NCBI GenBank assembly: GCA_018266845.1
Contig: JAFDZO010000002.1
Coordinates: 62,001-126,000, forward strand
Source: Bacteroidota bacterium
Lineage (GTDB): Bacteria > Bacteroidota > Ignavibacteria > Tepidaquicellales > Tepidaquicellaceae
Direction of reading: 5' to 3'
Length of the DNA stretch: 64,000 bases
A program made the position numbers and the translations under genes. The notes below the pieces were generated by a model. That model had not been told where the DNA came from. It did not search any database and worked only from the letters and a program-made list of their open reading frames with translations. This document shows positions 35,463 to 45,233 of the stretch, piece by piece (the stretch's first letter is position 1; the number at the start of each line of letters is the position of its first letter).

Positions 35463-37145
35463 ATGAAATTAATATTGTTCAAATACATGCGTAAAAATAA
35501 AGTTTTCATTTATTTTATCCTCGGCTTAGTTTTGGCATCTGCCTCCTACGCCTTTATTCCCGGTTCGGAGAATAAGTTTACTGAATTGTTAAAAGAGAAG
35601 ATTTCTGAAAGATTTAGCAAAACTTCCTATGAACTCCCCGATTGGGCATTGGCTGACCCGAAAGACGGCTATGAAGGCACGCGCACTCTTGCTTTTAGAG
35701 AATACATAAAGAATTCCGGCAAGACGATAAACTCACCAAAGCCGGTAGTCGTGGCTGTAATTGACGGCGGAATTGATATTAATCACCCTGCTTTAAAAAA
35801 TAATATTTGGCAGAATTTAGCTGAAGTTAACGGACAGCACGGAGTTGATGATGACGGTAACGGCTACATTGATGATTTTAACGGATGGAATTTTCTCGGA
35901 ACACAGGAAAATTTGGGACTGGAAGTTACCCGTGAGTATTTCAGGCTGAAAAAAGAAGGTGTGCCTGTTTCGGATTCTTATTATATAAAAGTTAAAGACG
36001 AATACACTAATGAAAAAAGCGAGGTGATGTTTATGAGGGTTGGCATTAACTCATCTGTGGAAGAGATAGAAAATGCTGAAAGAATTTTAAAAGAAAGAAA
36101 CTACCCGACTGACCCGGAGAAGCTGCAGAAAATATCAAATAACCTTACCGGAAAATACGAAGAGGCAGCTTCGGTAATTTTGAATTCCTATTTTTTATAT
36201 GGTGTGAAAAAGGACGAATTGCTTGAGCTTCAAAAAGAATATAATATTAAAGCAAAATTTATCAACGATTCAACAAGCACTCACTTTTACATCGGAGATA
36301 ACCCGAACCTATTTGTAGAAAAGGGTTACGGAAACAATAAGCCCAATACGGGACAGATGGACCATGCCACACACGTTGCAGGAATTATTGCGGCAAATGT
36401 AAGCACTATTGGGCAATCGCCGTATGCGCAAATTATGTGTCTTCGCGCAGTGCCGGATGAAGGCGATGAAAGAGATAAAGATGTTGCAAATGCTATATAC
36501 TATGCAGTTGATAATGGAGCCAGTATAATAAACATGTCTGCCGGAAAATATTTTTCACCGCAGCCTGAAAAAGTTGTGCAGGCGATTAAATATGCTGAAG
36601 AAAAAGGCGTTGTGTTTGTGAGTTCTGCCGGGAATGAATCAAGTGATATTGAAGATAAAATTAATTTCCCCAGAAAATTTGTAATGGAAAATGGGCAGAT
36701 GAAATTTTTCAGCAATATGATTGTAGTTGGCGCATCAACATGGATGAAAGAATGGTCGCAGGCAAAAGACCCTGAAGATTTTGCCGGACGCTTTGACCTT
36801 GCAGCATCCTTTTCAAATTACTCCGATAGAGTTGTTGATGTTTTTGCTCCCGGTCTTCAGATAAATAGCTCATATCCGAATCCTACATATAAAAAACTTG
36901 ACGGCACAAGCATGTCAGCGCCGGAAGTATCGGGCGTAGCAGCGAATCTCAAAGCATATTTTCCCAATCTTACCGCTGCTCAAATTAAGGAAATTATTGT
37001 AAGCTCTGCGCGGACTTATCCGGGGCTTAATGTAAAAGTTAAGGGCAAGAATTCAAGAGTGCCTTTTTCCGAATTATCAAAGTCAGGCGGAGTTGTAGAT
37101 ATGCTGAATGCTTATAAAAGAGCTTATGAGTTTGCGCAGAATTAA
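35463..37145 (+). CDS. Subtilase (S8) family serine protease
   Basis: 560 residues with an N-terminal signal/anchor (KVFIYFILGLVLASASYAF). The catalytic triad is D101 (VIDGGIDINHP), H301 (DHATHVAG, Ala in place of the usual Gly) and S483 (DGTSMSAP), with oxyanion N391 (SAGNESS). About 200 residues separate D101 from H301, against about 35 in subtilisin; this insert starts with a calcium-type loop (DDDGNGYIDDFNGWNF) and then is helical. No T9SS tail is present, so it is probably periplasmic. An internal ATG at 35487 is an alternative start. Confidence 0.92.
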   Translation: MKLILFKYMRKNKVFIYFILGLVLASASYAFIPGSENKFTELLKEKISERFSKTSYELPDWALADPKDGYEGTRTLAFREYIKNSGKTINSPKPVVVAVIDGGIDINHPALKNNIWQNLAEVNGQHGVDDDGNGYIDDFNGWNFLGTQENLGLEVTREYFRLKKEGVPVSDSYYIKVKDEYTNEKSEVMFMRVGINSSVEEIENAERILKERNYPTDPEKLQKISNNLTGKYEEAASVILNSYFLYGVKKDELLELQKEYNIKAKFINDSTSTHFYIGDNPNLFVEKGYGNNKPNTGQMDHATHVAGIIAANVSTIGQSPYAQIMCLRAVPDEGDERDKDVANAIYYAVDNGASIINMSAGKYFSPQPEKVVQAIKYAEEKGVVFVSSAGNESSDIEDKINFPRKFVMENGQMKFFSNMIVVGASTWMKEWSQAKDPEDFAGRFDLAASFSNYSDRVVDVFAPGLQINSSYPNPTYKKLDGTSMSAPEVSGVAANLKAYFPNLTAAQIKEIIVSSARTYPGLNVKVKGKNSRVPFSELSKSGGVVDMLNAYKRAYEFAQN

Positions 37146-37204
37146 TTTTAATAAGCTGTGAACCCGTTACTAAGCCCTGTATTGTAACGTTAATTACCCT
37201 TGAT

Positions 37205-38251
37205 ATGAAAAAAGCATTTTTCGTTTTTTTATTATTCGTCTTGCTGGCGTGTTCCTCTGAAAGTTTTGCAAACGCCGCAGCTCCCGGATTTTACAATAAC
37301 GGGGGAAGCAGTAACTTTATTCCTTTCTTCTCTTCAGATGCGGACTATCTCGATAAAATTCAGATGCAAAGTGAAGTTATAACAGTGCTTTTGTATCCCG
37401 ATTTTGCAGTTGTCCGCGGTGAGTATAACATGCTCAATCTTTCTAATAAAGAAATTGTATTTAATACAGGTTATCCTATAAACGCTTCATTTGAAAATGA
37501 GCAGCTAACGAGAGTTAGTTATGAAGATATTTATAACCTCAAAGTTTTTGTAGATAATAAAGAAGTGCCTAATGAAAAATTAAGAGCAGGGGACTCGACT
37601 TATTCATTTGACGGCAGACAGCAAAATCTTTATAATAACTGGTACGTGTGGAAATCTACTTTTAAATCCGGTATTACAAAAATCAAAGTTTACTTCATCG
37701 TAAATAATTCCAAAAGCATCTTAAGAAAAGGATACAGCAGGGATAAGGATAACGGTTTCCTTTATATTCTTGAAACAGGGAAAGCATGGGCAAAAAATAT
37801 TGAGAACGGAAGAATAAACATTCAGTTGATGGACGGCTTAAAGGCATCGGATATAATGGGTGTCTCTCCGCAAAGTAAATTTACAATCAACGAAGACGGC
37901 ACGAGCCTTATATATGATTTTAAAAATCTTGAGCCTTCTCCTAACGATAATGTTTTAGTCAGGTATAAAAAATTAAAAGAGAATTTTGATTTTCAATCTG
38001 TTGTTTCGCAATCGCAAAAGTATTATGACGATATTGACCGCATCCAGCCCTCAAATATTTTTGCTGAATCGTATAAACCTTTTACCGCAAGTGATTTTAA
38101 AGTCCACGATAGCTCGTCAGATTGGTTTGGGTTTCTATTAATTTTCGGAATCTTCGGAGTTCCCACGTTAATATTTCTTGCAATTGCCATTACAGTTATT
38201 TTTATTTTTGTCCACAGAAGAAAAAAGAAAAAACAAAGCCTTAACCCCTAA
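37205..38251 (+). CDS. Exported protein with C-terminal membrane anchor, unknown function
   Basis: 348 residues. The N-terminus (MKKAFFVFLLFVLLACSSES) could be a lipoprotein signal with C16. The middle is beta-rich (about 40-250). Near the end is one long hydrophobic span (WFGFLLIFGIFGVPTLIFLAI) and a basic tail HRRKKKKQ, giving a cytoplasmic stop-transfer. The order of strands recalls DUF4424-like proteins, but I cannot confirm this. It is 59 nt downstream of the subtilase and may be its partner or substrate. Confidence 0.7.
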   Translation: MKKAFFVFLLFVLLACSSESFANAAAPGFYNNGGSSNFIPFFSSDADYLDKIQMQSEVITVLLYPDFAVVRGEYNMLNLSNKEIVFNTGYPINASFENEQLTRVSYEDIYNLKVFVDNKEVPNEKLRAGDSTYSFDGRQQNLYNNWYVWKSTFKSGITKIKVYFIVNNSKSILRKGYSRDKDNGFLYILETGKAWAKNIENGRINIQLMDGLKASDIMGVSPQSKFTINEDGTSLIYDFKNLEPSPNDNVLVRYKKLKENFDFQSVVSQSQKYYDDIDRIQPSNIFAESYKPFTASDFKVHDSSSDWFGFLLIFGIFGVPTLIFLAIAITVIFIFVHRRKKKKQSLNP

Positions 38252-38377
38252 TTTCGCAGAAGTTTCCGTTTTAAGTTCAGTTCTGAATAACACACTTTTT
38301 GCGCCCCTTTTCTCATTGAAACTCACGTCTTAAATTGTTATATTACTAATTGCTTAAATTTAATTTTAACTATTTAT

Positions 38378-38869
38378 ATGTCATTGAACATCGGCGATAC
38401 AGCCCCTGATTTTACTTTAAAAAGTAAAAATGAAACAGGAGACGTAAAAGATTACAGCTTATCTGAATTTAAAGGAAACAAGAACGTTGTTCTTTTTTTC
38501 TACCCGCAGTCTTTTACCGGAAAATGCACAGATGAAATGTGCTCTATCACAAAAGATTTTGAAGATTATTCATCAATGAATGCAGTTACATTCGGAGTAA
38601 GCGTTGACTCTATCTTTACTCAGGATGCATGGGCTAAAGCAAACGGAATTACAATTCCATTGTTAAGCGATTTCAATAAAGAAGTTATCAAAAAGTACGG
38701 AACACGATATGCTGACGGCGGCTTTGTTCACAATATGAACGGAGTTTCAAAAAGAGCAGCATTTGTGATTGATAAAGAAGGCAAGATACAATATGCAGAA
38801 ATTCTTGAGAGCGCAGGTGATTTACCGAATTTTGAAAAGATAAAAGAAGTCTTAAAATCTTTGAATTAA
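38378..38869 (+). CDS. Peroxiredoxin (AhpC/TSA family, AhpE/Bcp-like)
   Basis: 163 residues in a thioredoxin fold: [11 protein letters not shown] at the start and the active site [18 protein letters not shown] with the peroxidatic cysteine (FTGKC) and a second cysteine four residues later. The [15 protein letters not shown] helix and [16 protein letters not shown] complete the domain. It reduces hydroperoxides in the cytosol using thioredoxin. It lies 15 nt before ribF on the same strand. Confidence 0.92.
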   Translation: MSLNIGDTAPDFTLKSKNETGDVKDYSLSEFKGNKNVVLFFYPQSFTGKCTDEMCSITKDFEDYSSMNAVTFGVSVDSIFTQDAWAKANGITIPLLSDFNKEVIKKYGTRYADGGFVHNMNGVSKRAAFVIDKEGKIQYAEILESAGDLPNFEKIKEVLKSLN

Positions 38870-38884
38870 TTTCGGATTTTTTAA

Positions 38885-39820
38885 ATGATAGTTGTAAGAG
38901 AGCCTGATAAAATTGTTTACAATAAGAAAACTGTAGTTACGGTAGGAACTTTTGACGGAGTACACATAGGGCATCAGCAGATAATCGGCGAGCTGAACAG
39001 GCTTAAAGAAGAAAAGGGATTAAGAAGTATTCTTATCACTTTTGATCCGCATCCGCAGATTGTTCTGAAGAACCGCTCTAAAGAAGTAAAACTTTTAACT
39101 TCAACAGAGGAGAAACTTGAATTGCTTGAGAAATTTCCTCTGGATATGGTTTACATAATTAATTTCAACAGGGAATTTGCAGCAACTCCCGCCGAAAATT
39201 TTATTATAGATTACATCTATAACGGAACAGGGCTGAATGATTTAGTCATCGGCTACGACCACATGTTCGGCAAAAACAGGGAAGGCAGCATTGAAACTGT
39301 AAACGCTCTTTCGAATAAGCTCGGCTTTGCAGTGCACAAAGTGCCGGAATTTAAAATCGATGATAAAAACATCAGCAGCACGGAAATTAGAAATCTCCTC
39401 GAACAGGGGAACGTAGATGCTGCAAAGTTTTTCCTAGGAAGATTTTACGAAATAGAAGGCATTGTTATAGAGGGAGCGAAAAGAGGCAGGGAGTTAGGTT
39501 ATCCTACTGCTAATCTTAAAATAAACGATGAGAATAAACAGATTCCGAAAAACGGAATTTACGCAGTGGAAGTTATTTACGGCGGAGAGATTTTAAGAGG
39601 AATGATGAGCATAGGGCATAACCCTACAGTGAACGATACGGATGAAATTTTTATAGAAGTAAATGTTTTTAATTTTGATAAAAATATTTACGGCAAAAAA
39701 TTAAAAATAAGATTTGTCAAATACATAAGAGATGAAGTAAAATTCAACTCTCTTAATGAGCTGAAAAAAAAGCTCGATGAAGACAAACAAAAAACATTAA
39801 ATATATTCAGTAACATTTAA
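38885..39820 (+). CDS. ribF: Bifunctional riboflavin kinase/FAD synthetase
   Basis: 311 residues. The N-terminal nucleotidyltransferase has TVGTFDGVHIGHQQII and FDPHPQIVL, and ISSTEIRNLLEQGNV marks its second signature. The C-terminal flavokinase has GRGRELGYPTANL-like text (KRGRELGYPTANLKI) with the conserved PTAN. It makes FMN and FAD, the cofactor of SdhA. The following rpsO-pnp order is common in many bacteria. Confidence 0.95.
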   Translation: MIVVREPDKIVYNKKTVVTVGTFDGVHIGHQQIIGELNRLKEEKGLRSILITFDPHPQIVLKNRSKEVKLLTSTEEKLELLEKFPLDMVYIINFNREFAATPAENFIIDYIYNGTGLNDLVIGYDHMFGKNREGSIETVNALSNKLGFAVHKVPEFKIDDKNISSTEIRNLLEQGNVDAAKFFLGRFYEIEGIVIEGAKRGRELGYPTANLKINDENKQIPKNGIYAVEVIYGGEILRGMMSIGHNPTVNDTDEIFIEVNVFNFDKNIYGKKLKIRFVKYIRDEVKFNSLNELKKKLDEDKQKTLNIFSNI

Positions 39821-39832
39821 TAAACAAAACAC

Positions 39833-40105
39833 GTGGCATTAACAAAAGAAGAAAAAAACGAGATTGTAACTAAGTACGGTTCATCTGCAAACAATTCAGG
39901 AAAGACAGAAGTTCAGGTTGCAATTCTTACAAAGAGAATCAACGAGCTTTCAGCAACACATTTCAACACTCATGCAAAAGACAATCACTCAAGAAGAGGT
40001 CTTTTAAAGATGGTTGGCAAAAGAAGAAAGCTTTTAAAATATCTCGAAAACAAAGATGTTACAAGATACAGAGGCATCATAAAAGAATTAAACATCAGAA
40101 AATAA
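39833..40105 (+). CDS. rpsO: 30S ribosomal protein S15
   Basis: 90 residues starting at GTG 39833, with the S15 signature [19 protein letters not shown] and [20 protein letters not shown]. It binds 16S rRNA near helices 20-22. It is only 12 nt after ribF and is followed by a terminator and pnp, the usual neighbourhood; in many bacteria S15 and pnp mRNA are co-regulated. Confidence 0.97.
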   Translation: MALTKEEKNEIVTKYGSSANNSGKTEVQVAILTKRINELSATHFNTHAKDNHSRRGLLKMVGKRRKLLKYLENKDVTRYRGIIKELNIRK

Positions 40106-40130
40106 TTTTTCAATTTTAATTCGTTTTCAC

Positions 40131-40165
40131 AAATGCCCGTCCCTTGTTAATCAGGACGGGTTTGT
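40131..40165 (+). terminator. Terminator or attenuator between rpsO and pnp
   Basis: 7-bp stem CCCGTCC (40136-40142) with GGACGGG (40154-40160), extended after a 2-nt bulge by ACAAA/TTTGT. The T run is short, so some read-through into pnp is expected. Confidence 0.6.
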
Positions 40166-40220
40166 CGTTTATATAAACAAACGATAATTTTTATAATTTT
40201 ACCAGAAAGGTATTAAATAC

Positions 40221-42461
40221 TTGATAAGAAAAAGCATAGATATTGGCGGAAAAAAACTCACCTTAGAAACAGGACGCCTTGCTAAACAGGCAAACGGCTC
40301 AGTACTTGTTTCAATTGAAGACACATGGGTATTATGCACAGCAGTAGCAAAAGATGAAGCGGCTCCCGGGCAGGATTTCTTTCCTTTAAAAGTTGACTAC
40401 AGGGAAAAAACGGCTGCAGTGGGAAAAATTCCGGGCGGATTTTTTAAACGCGAAGGAAAGCCGACAGAGAAAGAAATTCTTTCTTCACGATTAATAGACA
40501 GACCTATCAGACCGATGTTCCCTGAGGGTTACTTCAATGAGGTTGATATTCAGGCAGGCGTATATTCAGGAGACGGCGAGAACGATGCAGACGTAATAGC
40601 AACAGTAGGCGCTTCGGCTGCTCTATTAATTTCCGATATTCCATTTGACCTTGCGGTTTCGGAAGTTCGTGTAACAAGATTAGACGGCGAGCTAATTGTA
40701 AACCCTACACATCAGCAGACAGATAACGGCGATTTTGAAATCGTTGTTGCCGGAACTGAAGATTCAATCGTGATGGTTGAAGGTGAAGCAAAGGAAATAT
40801 CAGAAGCTGAGTTCATTGATGCTGTAAAGTTTGCTCACAGGCATATTGCCGAGCTTTGCAGATTCCAGAAAGAATTCGCAACGGAAGTATCAAAGCAAAA
40901 AAGAGAAATTCCTGCTGCTGAAGATAAATCAGAATTAATCAACGAAGTAAAAGCTCTTTATCTTGACGACATAAAAACAGCTATCAGAACTGTTATGTCT
41001 AAAGAAGAAAGACATGAAAAATATAAATCTCTTTCAGAGAAAGTAAAAACTGCTCTTGGCGAAAAGTACGGCGATGCTTTCAAAGATATGGAAAAAGAAG
41101 TTTCGACAATCATGCACGATATTCAGTATGTTGAAATGCGCGAAATGATTTTAGAAGAAGGCAGAAGACTTGACGGAAGAAATACAACTCAGATAAGACC
41201 TATTACCTGCGAAGTAGGAGTTCTCCCAAGAACGCACGGCTCGGCTTTATTCACTAGAGGTGAAACACAAAGCTTAACGACCGTAACATTAGGAACAGGA
41301 AACGATTCACAGACTATAGAAGGATTAAGAGACGAAATTCAAAAGAAATTTATTCTTCACTACAACTTCCCTGCATTCAGCACGGGAGAAGTAGGCGGAA
41401 GACCCGGACCGGGAAGAAGAGAAATCGGGCACGGAAATCTTGCAGAGCGCGCTTTGAAAAAAATGGCTCCCGGCGAAAAAGATTTCCCGTATGTTCTTCG
41501 TATCGTATCCGATATTCTTGAGTCAAACGGTTCTTCTTCCATGGCTACAGTCTGCGCTGGTTCATTGGCTTTAATGGATGCCGGCGTACCGATGGCAAAA
41601 CCTGTTGCAGGTATTGCTATGGGACTTATAAAAGAAGGCGATAGAGTAGCAGTGCTTTCAGATATTCTCGGCGATGAAGACCACTTCGGAGATATGGATT
41701 TCAAAGTTGCAGGAACTACAGATGGTATTACTGCAATTCAGATGGATATTAAAATAAGAGGAATTTCGTTCGAAGTTTTTGAAAAAGCTCTTGCTCAGGC
41801 AAAAGACGGAAGACTTCATATTCTCGGAATTATGAATCAGACTCTTTCAGCGCCACGAGAGAACTTATCGAAGTACGCTCCGCATTTATATTCGATGCAG
41901 ATTCCTGTAGATATGATAGGAACAATCATCGGACCCGGCGGAAAAATGATAAGACATATTATTGCAGAATCAGGATGTGAATTGAATATTGACGATACAG
42001 GAATGTTAACCATTGCAGCTATCAATGAAGCAAATGCTACAATTGCTAAAACAATGGTAAGCAGATTGATAGAAGTTCCTGAAAAAGGAAAAATCTATGA
42101 TGGTATTGTTAAGTCTATAAAAGAGTTCGGCGCATTCATTGAAATCATTCCGGGCAAAGAAGGGCTTCTCCACATCTCTGAAATAGATTACAAGAGAGTT
42201 GCTAAAGTTGAAGATGTCTTAAAAATGGGAGACCCTATTCAGGTTCAGTTGCTTGATATTGATAGAGACGGAAAGCTAAAGCTTAGCAGAAAAGTTTTAA
42301 TGCCGAAACCAGAAGGTTATAAAGAACCTGCTCCGAGAGAAAGAAGAGAAGGACCAAGACACGACGGACCGAGAAAAGACGGACACAGAAAAGAATACCA
42401 TAAGAAAGATACACATCATAAACCTGATTTCGACAGAGAACAGCCAAAAAACGAAAACTAA
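40221..42461 (+). CDS. pnp: Polyribonucleotide nucleotidyltransferase (PNPase)
   Basis: 746 residues from a TTG start (AGAAAGG lies 11 nt upstream). Two RNase PH domains (first with RETAAVGKIPGG-like text at about 70, second with GETQSLTTVTLG), a KH domain (MIGTIIGPGGKMIRHI) and an S1 domain (GIVKSIKEFGAFIEI) appear in the usual order. A basic, His-rich tail (RKDGHRKEYHKKD) follows S1 and is not part of the core family. It degrades RNA 3' to 5' with phosphate. The STAS gene follows after 12 nt. Confidence 0.97.
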   Translation: MIRKSIDIGGKKLTLETGRLAKQANGSVLVSIEDTWVLCTAVAKDEAAPGQDFFPLKVDYREKTAAVGKIPGGFFKREGKPTEKEILSSRLIDRPIRPMFPEGYFNEVDIQAGVYSGDGENDADVIATVGASAALLISDIPFDLAVSEVRVTRLDGELIVNPTHQQTDNGDFEIVVAGTEDSIVMVEGEAKEISEAEFIDAVKFAHRHIAELCRFQKEFATEVSKQKREIPAAEDKSELINEVKALYLDDIKTAIRTVMSKEERHEKYKSLSEKVKTALGEKYGDAFKDMEKEVSTIMHDIQYVEMREMILEEGRRLDGRNTTQIRPITCEVGVLPRTHGSALFTRGETQSLTTVTLGTGNDSQTIEGLRDEIQKKFILHYNFPAFSTGEVGGRPGPGRREIGHGNLAERALKKMAPGEKDFPYVLRIVSDILESNGSSSMATVCAGSLALMDAGVPMAKPVAGIAMGLIKEGDRVAVLSDILGDEDHFGDMDFKVAGTTDGITAIQMDIKIRGISFEVFEKALAQAKDGRLHILGIMNQTLSAPRENLSKYAPHLYSMQIPVDMIGTIIGPGGKMIRHIIAESGCELNIDDTGMLTIAAINEANATIAKTMVSRLIEVPEKGKIYDGIVKSIKEFGAFIEIIPGKEGLLHISEIDYKRVAKVEDVLKMGDPIQVQLLDIDRDGKLKLSRKVLMPKPEGYKEPAPRERREGPRHDGPRKDGHRKEYHKKDTHHKPDFDREQPKNEN

Positions 42462-42473
42462 ATTTTATCAGAA

Positions 42474-42779
42474 ATGAAATTTGAAATAGATAAGCAGAAA
42501 GATAAAACCATATTCAAGCTTGAATCCAAAGTGCTTGGGCATGAAATAGCGGCAGATTTAAAAGCTGAACTGATTTTCCTCCAGAAGGAAGTTGATAACC
42601 AGTTTATAATAGATCTTGCAGATGTAACCCGCTGCGACAGTTCAGGACTTTCATGCCTCCTTCTTGCAGAAAGAATGGAACGTGAAAAAGGCAATAAGCT
42701 TGTGCTTATTAATGTGAATAAAGCTGTTGAAGATTTGATTAAAATTGCAAGATTAGACAGAGTATTCGATATAAAATAA
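42474..42779 (+). CDS. STAS domain anti-sigma factor antagonist-like protein
   Basis: 101 residues covering a single STAS fold. The phosphorylation loop is VTRCDSSGLSCLLLAERM, with S56/S57 as the candidate site. Such proteins release sigma factors or regulate partners when unphosphorylated. No kinase or sigma factor is next to it; it follows pnp by 12 nt and is ended by a strong terminator, so it is co-expressed with pnp. Confidence 0.88.
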   Translation: MKFEIDKQKDKTIFKLESKVLGHEIAADLKAELIFLQKEVDNQFIIDLADVTRCDSSGLSCLLLAERMEREKGNKLVLINVNKAVEDLIKIARLDRVFDIK

Positions 42780-42806
42780 GTATCATATAAAAGTCTCTCC
42801 TTCAAG

Positions 42807-42855
42807 TCCCGTTTGATTAGAACGAATTTTTTTGTTTCAAACGGGATTTTTTATT
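42807..42855 (+). terminator. Terminator after the STAS gene
   Basis: 10-bp stem TCCCGTTTGA (42807-42816) with TCAAACGGGA (42837-42846), a 20-nt loop and the tract TTTTTTATTT. Confidence 0.85.
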
Positions 42856-42868
42856 TCTATTCGTTTTT

Positions 42869-42916
42869 AACCACAGAGTTCACAGATTATTATCGCAGAG
42901 AACACAGAATAAAATT
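42869..42916. repeat. CACAGA-type intergenic repeat, copy 2
   Basis: AACCACAGAGTTCACAGATT continuing ATTATCGCAGAGAACACAG. It matches 25371-25416 with a few substitutions and the same trailing AAAATTT. Located in the 246-bp gap between the STAS and Rieske genes, which has no other recognisable content. Confidence 0.6.
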
Positions 42917-43025
42917 TGTTTGTAAAAATCGGGTTTGTTAACCAACGCAATTTATTTTTGTTAACGGGTGTAATTATACAACGAAATTTTACTTTATACT
43001 TACTACATTCTACAGAATACTAAGC

Positions 43026-43370
43026 ATGAAAGACGAATACGTAAAGACATATAAGCTATCCGACCTTTCCAATAAAAGAGGGAAAGCATTCAAATTAGAT
43101 GATGACCACGAAGTTGCGATTTTTAAAATCTACGATAAGGTATATGCAGTAGATAACATCTGCCCGCACAATCATGTGCCGCAGATTTTTGACGGATACA
43201 TAGAAGAAATGTATGTTGCATGCCCGATTCACGGATTTAAATTTCATCTTGAAACAGGTGAACAGCCGACTAAAACAGGATGCAAACTGAAAACATACGA
43301 AATAAAAATTGAAGAGGATTATATCTATGTTAAGAAGCCCAAAAGAAAATTATTTGATTTTCATTTCTGA
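43026..43370 (+). CDS. Rieske [2Fe-2S] ferredoxin (NirD-like)
   Basis: 114 residues with the two Rieske ligand pairs C46/H48 (NICPHNH) and C66/H69 (ACPIHGF), plus the FHLETGEQP turn typical of stand-alone Rieske ferredoxins. It is cytosolic, with no signal. Its stop codon overlaps the queG start (TGATG), so translation is coupled, and it could be an electron donor to QueG, though that is inference from position. Confidence 0.92.
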   Translation: MKDEYVKTYKLSDLSNKRGKAFKLDDDHEVAIFKIYDKVYAVDNICPHNHVPQIFDGYIEEMYVACPIHGFKFHLETGEQPTKTGCKLKTYEIKIEEDYIYVKKPKRKLFDFHF

Positions 43371-44302
43371 TGGATAAACTCACCTTATCACACTTCATAA
43401 AACAAAAAGCAAAAGACTACGGCTTTGCGCTTTGCGGATTTGCAAAAGCGGAAGTGCTTGATAAGGAAAAAATATATCTTTCAAAGTGGCTTTCCGAAAA
43501 AAAGAATGCTGGCATGGAATGGATGAATAACTCATTTGAAAAACGGGTAAATCCTTTTCTTATTTTTCCCGAAGCCAAGTCAATCATTTCACTTGCCTAT
43601 GTGTACGATACTCCCTTTGAACATTCCGAAGATAAAAACATTGCGAAAATTTCCCGTTACGCCTGGGGAGAAAAAGATTATCACAAGGTAATCAAAAAAA
43701 AGTTAAAACCGTTTTGCGCAGAGATAGAATCACTCTTGCCTGAAATAAAAACCCGCGCTTATGTAGATGACGGTCCCATGATGGATAAAGTTTGGGCAAT
43801 TAAAAGCGGAATTGGTCAGCAGGGAAAACATACGAATATTATAAATCCTGAAATCGGCAGCTTCTTTTTCCTCTGTGAAATTCTAATCAACATTGAACTT
43901 GAATACGATAAGCCCATTGAAGCTGACCTGTGCAAAAGCTGTATGCTTTGCATTAATGCATGTCCCACCGGAGCGATTTATGATGAATACAAAGTTGATG
44001 CGAATTTGTGTATATCATATCAGACGATTGAAAACCGCGGAGAAATTCCGCCGGAAATAAATTTAGATAACTGGATTTATGGCTGCGATACCTGCCAGGA
44101 CGTATGCCCTTACAATTCAAGAAATATTTTTACCGAAGATAAAAGGTTTTATCCCCGCGAAGAAATATTTAATAAGAGTGTAGATGAGCTATCAAAATTA
44201 TCAGAGGAAGAATTTAATAAAATGTTTGAAGGAACGCCCGTGAGAAGAACGAAATATGCGGGATGGGTGAGGAATTTAAAAAAAGTGAAAGAGAGTTTAT
44301 AA
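43370..44302 (+). CDS. queG: Epoxyqueuosine reductase QueG
   Basis: 310 residues. The N-terminal cobalamin-binding domain (LTLSHFIKQKAKDYGFALCGFAKA, then RYAWGEKDYH, YVDDGPMMDK, SGIGQQGKHTN) is followed by two [4Fe-4S] clusters: CKSCMLCINACPTGAI and YGCDTCQDVCPYNS. It reduces epoxyqueuosine to queuosine in tRNA. The last segment has no HEAT-repeat extension, so it is the short form. Start overlaps the Rieske gene. Confidence 0.95.
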   Translation: MDKLTLSHFIKQKAKDYGFALCGFAKAEVLDKEKIYLSKWLSEKKNAGMEWMNNSFEKRVNPFLIFPEAKSIISLAYVYDTPFEHSEDKNIAKISRYAWGEKDYHKVIKKKLKPFCAEIESLLPEIKTRAYVDDGPMMDKVWAIKSGIGQQGKHTNIINPEIGSFFFLCEILINIELEYDKPIEADLCKSCMLCINACPTGAIYDEYKVDANLCISYQTIENRGEIPPEINLDNWIYGCDTCQDVCPYNSRNIFTEDKRFYPREEIFNKSVDELSKLSEEEFNKMFEGTPVRRTKYAGWVRNLKKVKESL

Positions 44303-44303
44303 A

Positions 44304-44331
44304 TCGTTACGACGCATCAGCGCCGTAACGA
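44304..44331. terminator. Bidirectional hairpin between queG and msrA
   Basis: TCGTTACGACGC (44304-44315) pairs with GCGCCGTAACGA (44320-44331), one A-C mismatch, loop ATCA. It sits exactly between two convergent genes but has no T tract. It belongs to the CGTTRC hairpin family also present at 25495 and 33069. Confidence 0.55.
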
Positions 44332-44343
44332 GTATAACTTTTA

Positions 44344-45000
44344 TCAGTCAAATTTCTTCTTATAAACGTGGCAGTAAGGTGTGCCGTTTTTGTTTTCATA
44401 ATAATTCTGGTGATAATCTTCTGCCTTCCAGAATGTAGTTGCCGGAGTAACTTTTGTCGCTACATCGTATCCTTTATCTTTCAAAATTTTTATCAGCTTC
44501 TCTGCCGTTGCTTTTTGTTCATCGTCTAAATAAAAAATTTCCGTTCTGTATTGCGTTCCTATATCAGGTCCCTGCCTGTTTACCTGCGTCGGGTCGTGAG
44601 TTTCAAAGAATAATTTTGTCAACTCTTCGTAGTTTGTTTCGTCCGGGTTATATACCACTAAGCACGCTTCAGCATGTCCTGTTTTTCCGGTGCAAACTTC
44701 TTTATAGGTCGGATTATCTTTTGTTCCGCCGATAAATCCAACTTCGGTTGAAACAACTCCTTTTGCTTTCTGCATGTAGTATTCAGTTCCCCAGAAGCAT
44801 CCCGAGGCAAAAATAGCTTTCTTATATTTTGTGGTGTCGCCTGACATCTCTTTTTTATCTCCTATGTTTGATTTTTCTTTTGGCAAATCGCTTCCGCCTG
44901 CATGGAGTTTTACCTGCGAGCATGCGATGAAGTTAAAACTAATAAAAAGCATAATTAAGCTAAGCCTAAAGATACCCTGGTAAAACGATGTGTTTTTCAT
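44344..45000 (-). CDS. msrA: Peptide methionine sulfoxide reductase A, exported lipoprotein form
   Basis: 218 residues. A signal sequence ends in a lipobox-like FIAC with C27, then a linker, then the MsrA core with the catalytic cysteine C68 in SGCFWGTEYY, GGTKDNPTYKEVCTGKTGHAE, FFETHDPTQVNRQGPDIGTQY and a C-terminal DYHQNYYE. It repairs oxidised methionines; the lipoprotein signal places it on the periplasmic face, where it would protect envelope proteins. Confidence 0.94.
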   Translation of the reverse strand: MKNTSFYQGIFRLSLIMLFISFNFIACSQVKLHAGGSDLPKEKSNIGDKKEMSGDTTKYKKAIFASGCFWGTEYYMQKAKGVVSTEVGFIGGTKDNPTYKEVCTGKTGHAEACLVVYNPDETNYEELTKLFFETHDPTQVNRQGPDIGTQYRTEIFYLDDEQKATAEKLIKILKDKGYDVATKVTPATTFWKAEDYHQNYYENKNGTPYCHVYKKKFD

Positions 45001-45233
45001 TATTATAAATTGGTTTCAATTTATAACAAAAAAATGGAAGAAATAATTCTGTTTTGAGTACTTTTTTGAAACTTACGCTTAATCTGAGTTTTGCGAAATA
45101 AATAACTATTAAAACATAAATTTATTTTGCCATTTTTTGAGCGCGCCTATAAAGCCCTGTTTTAACTTTACATATTTTTACACAAACCGGTCATTTTGCT
45201 TTCGTTCTGCTGTATTTTTGTTCTATGAATTTT

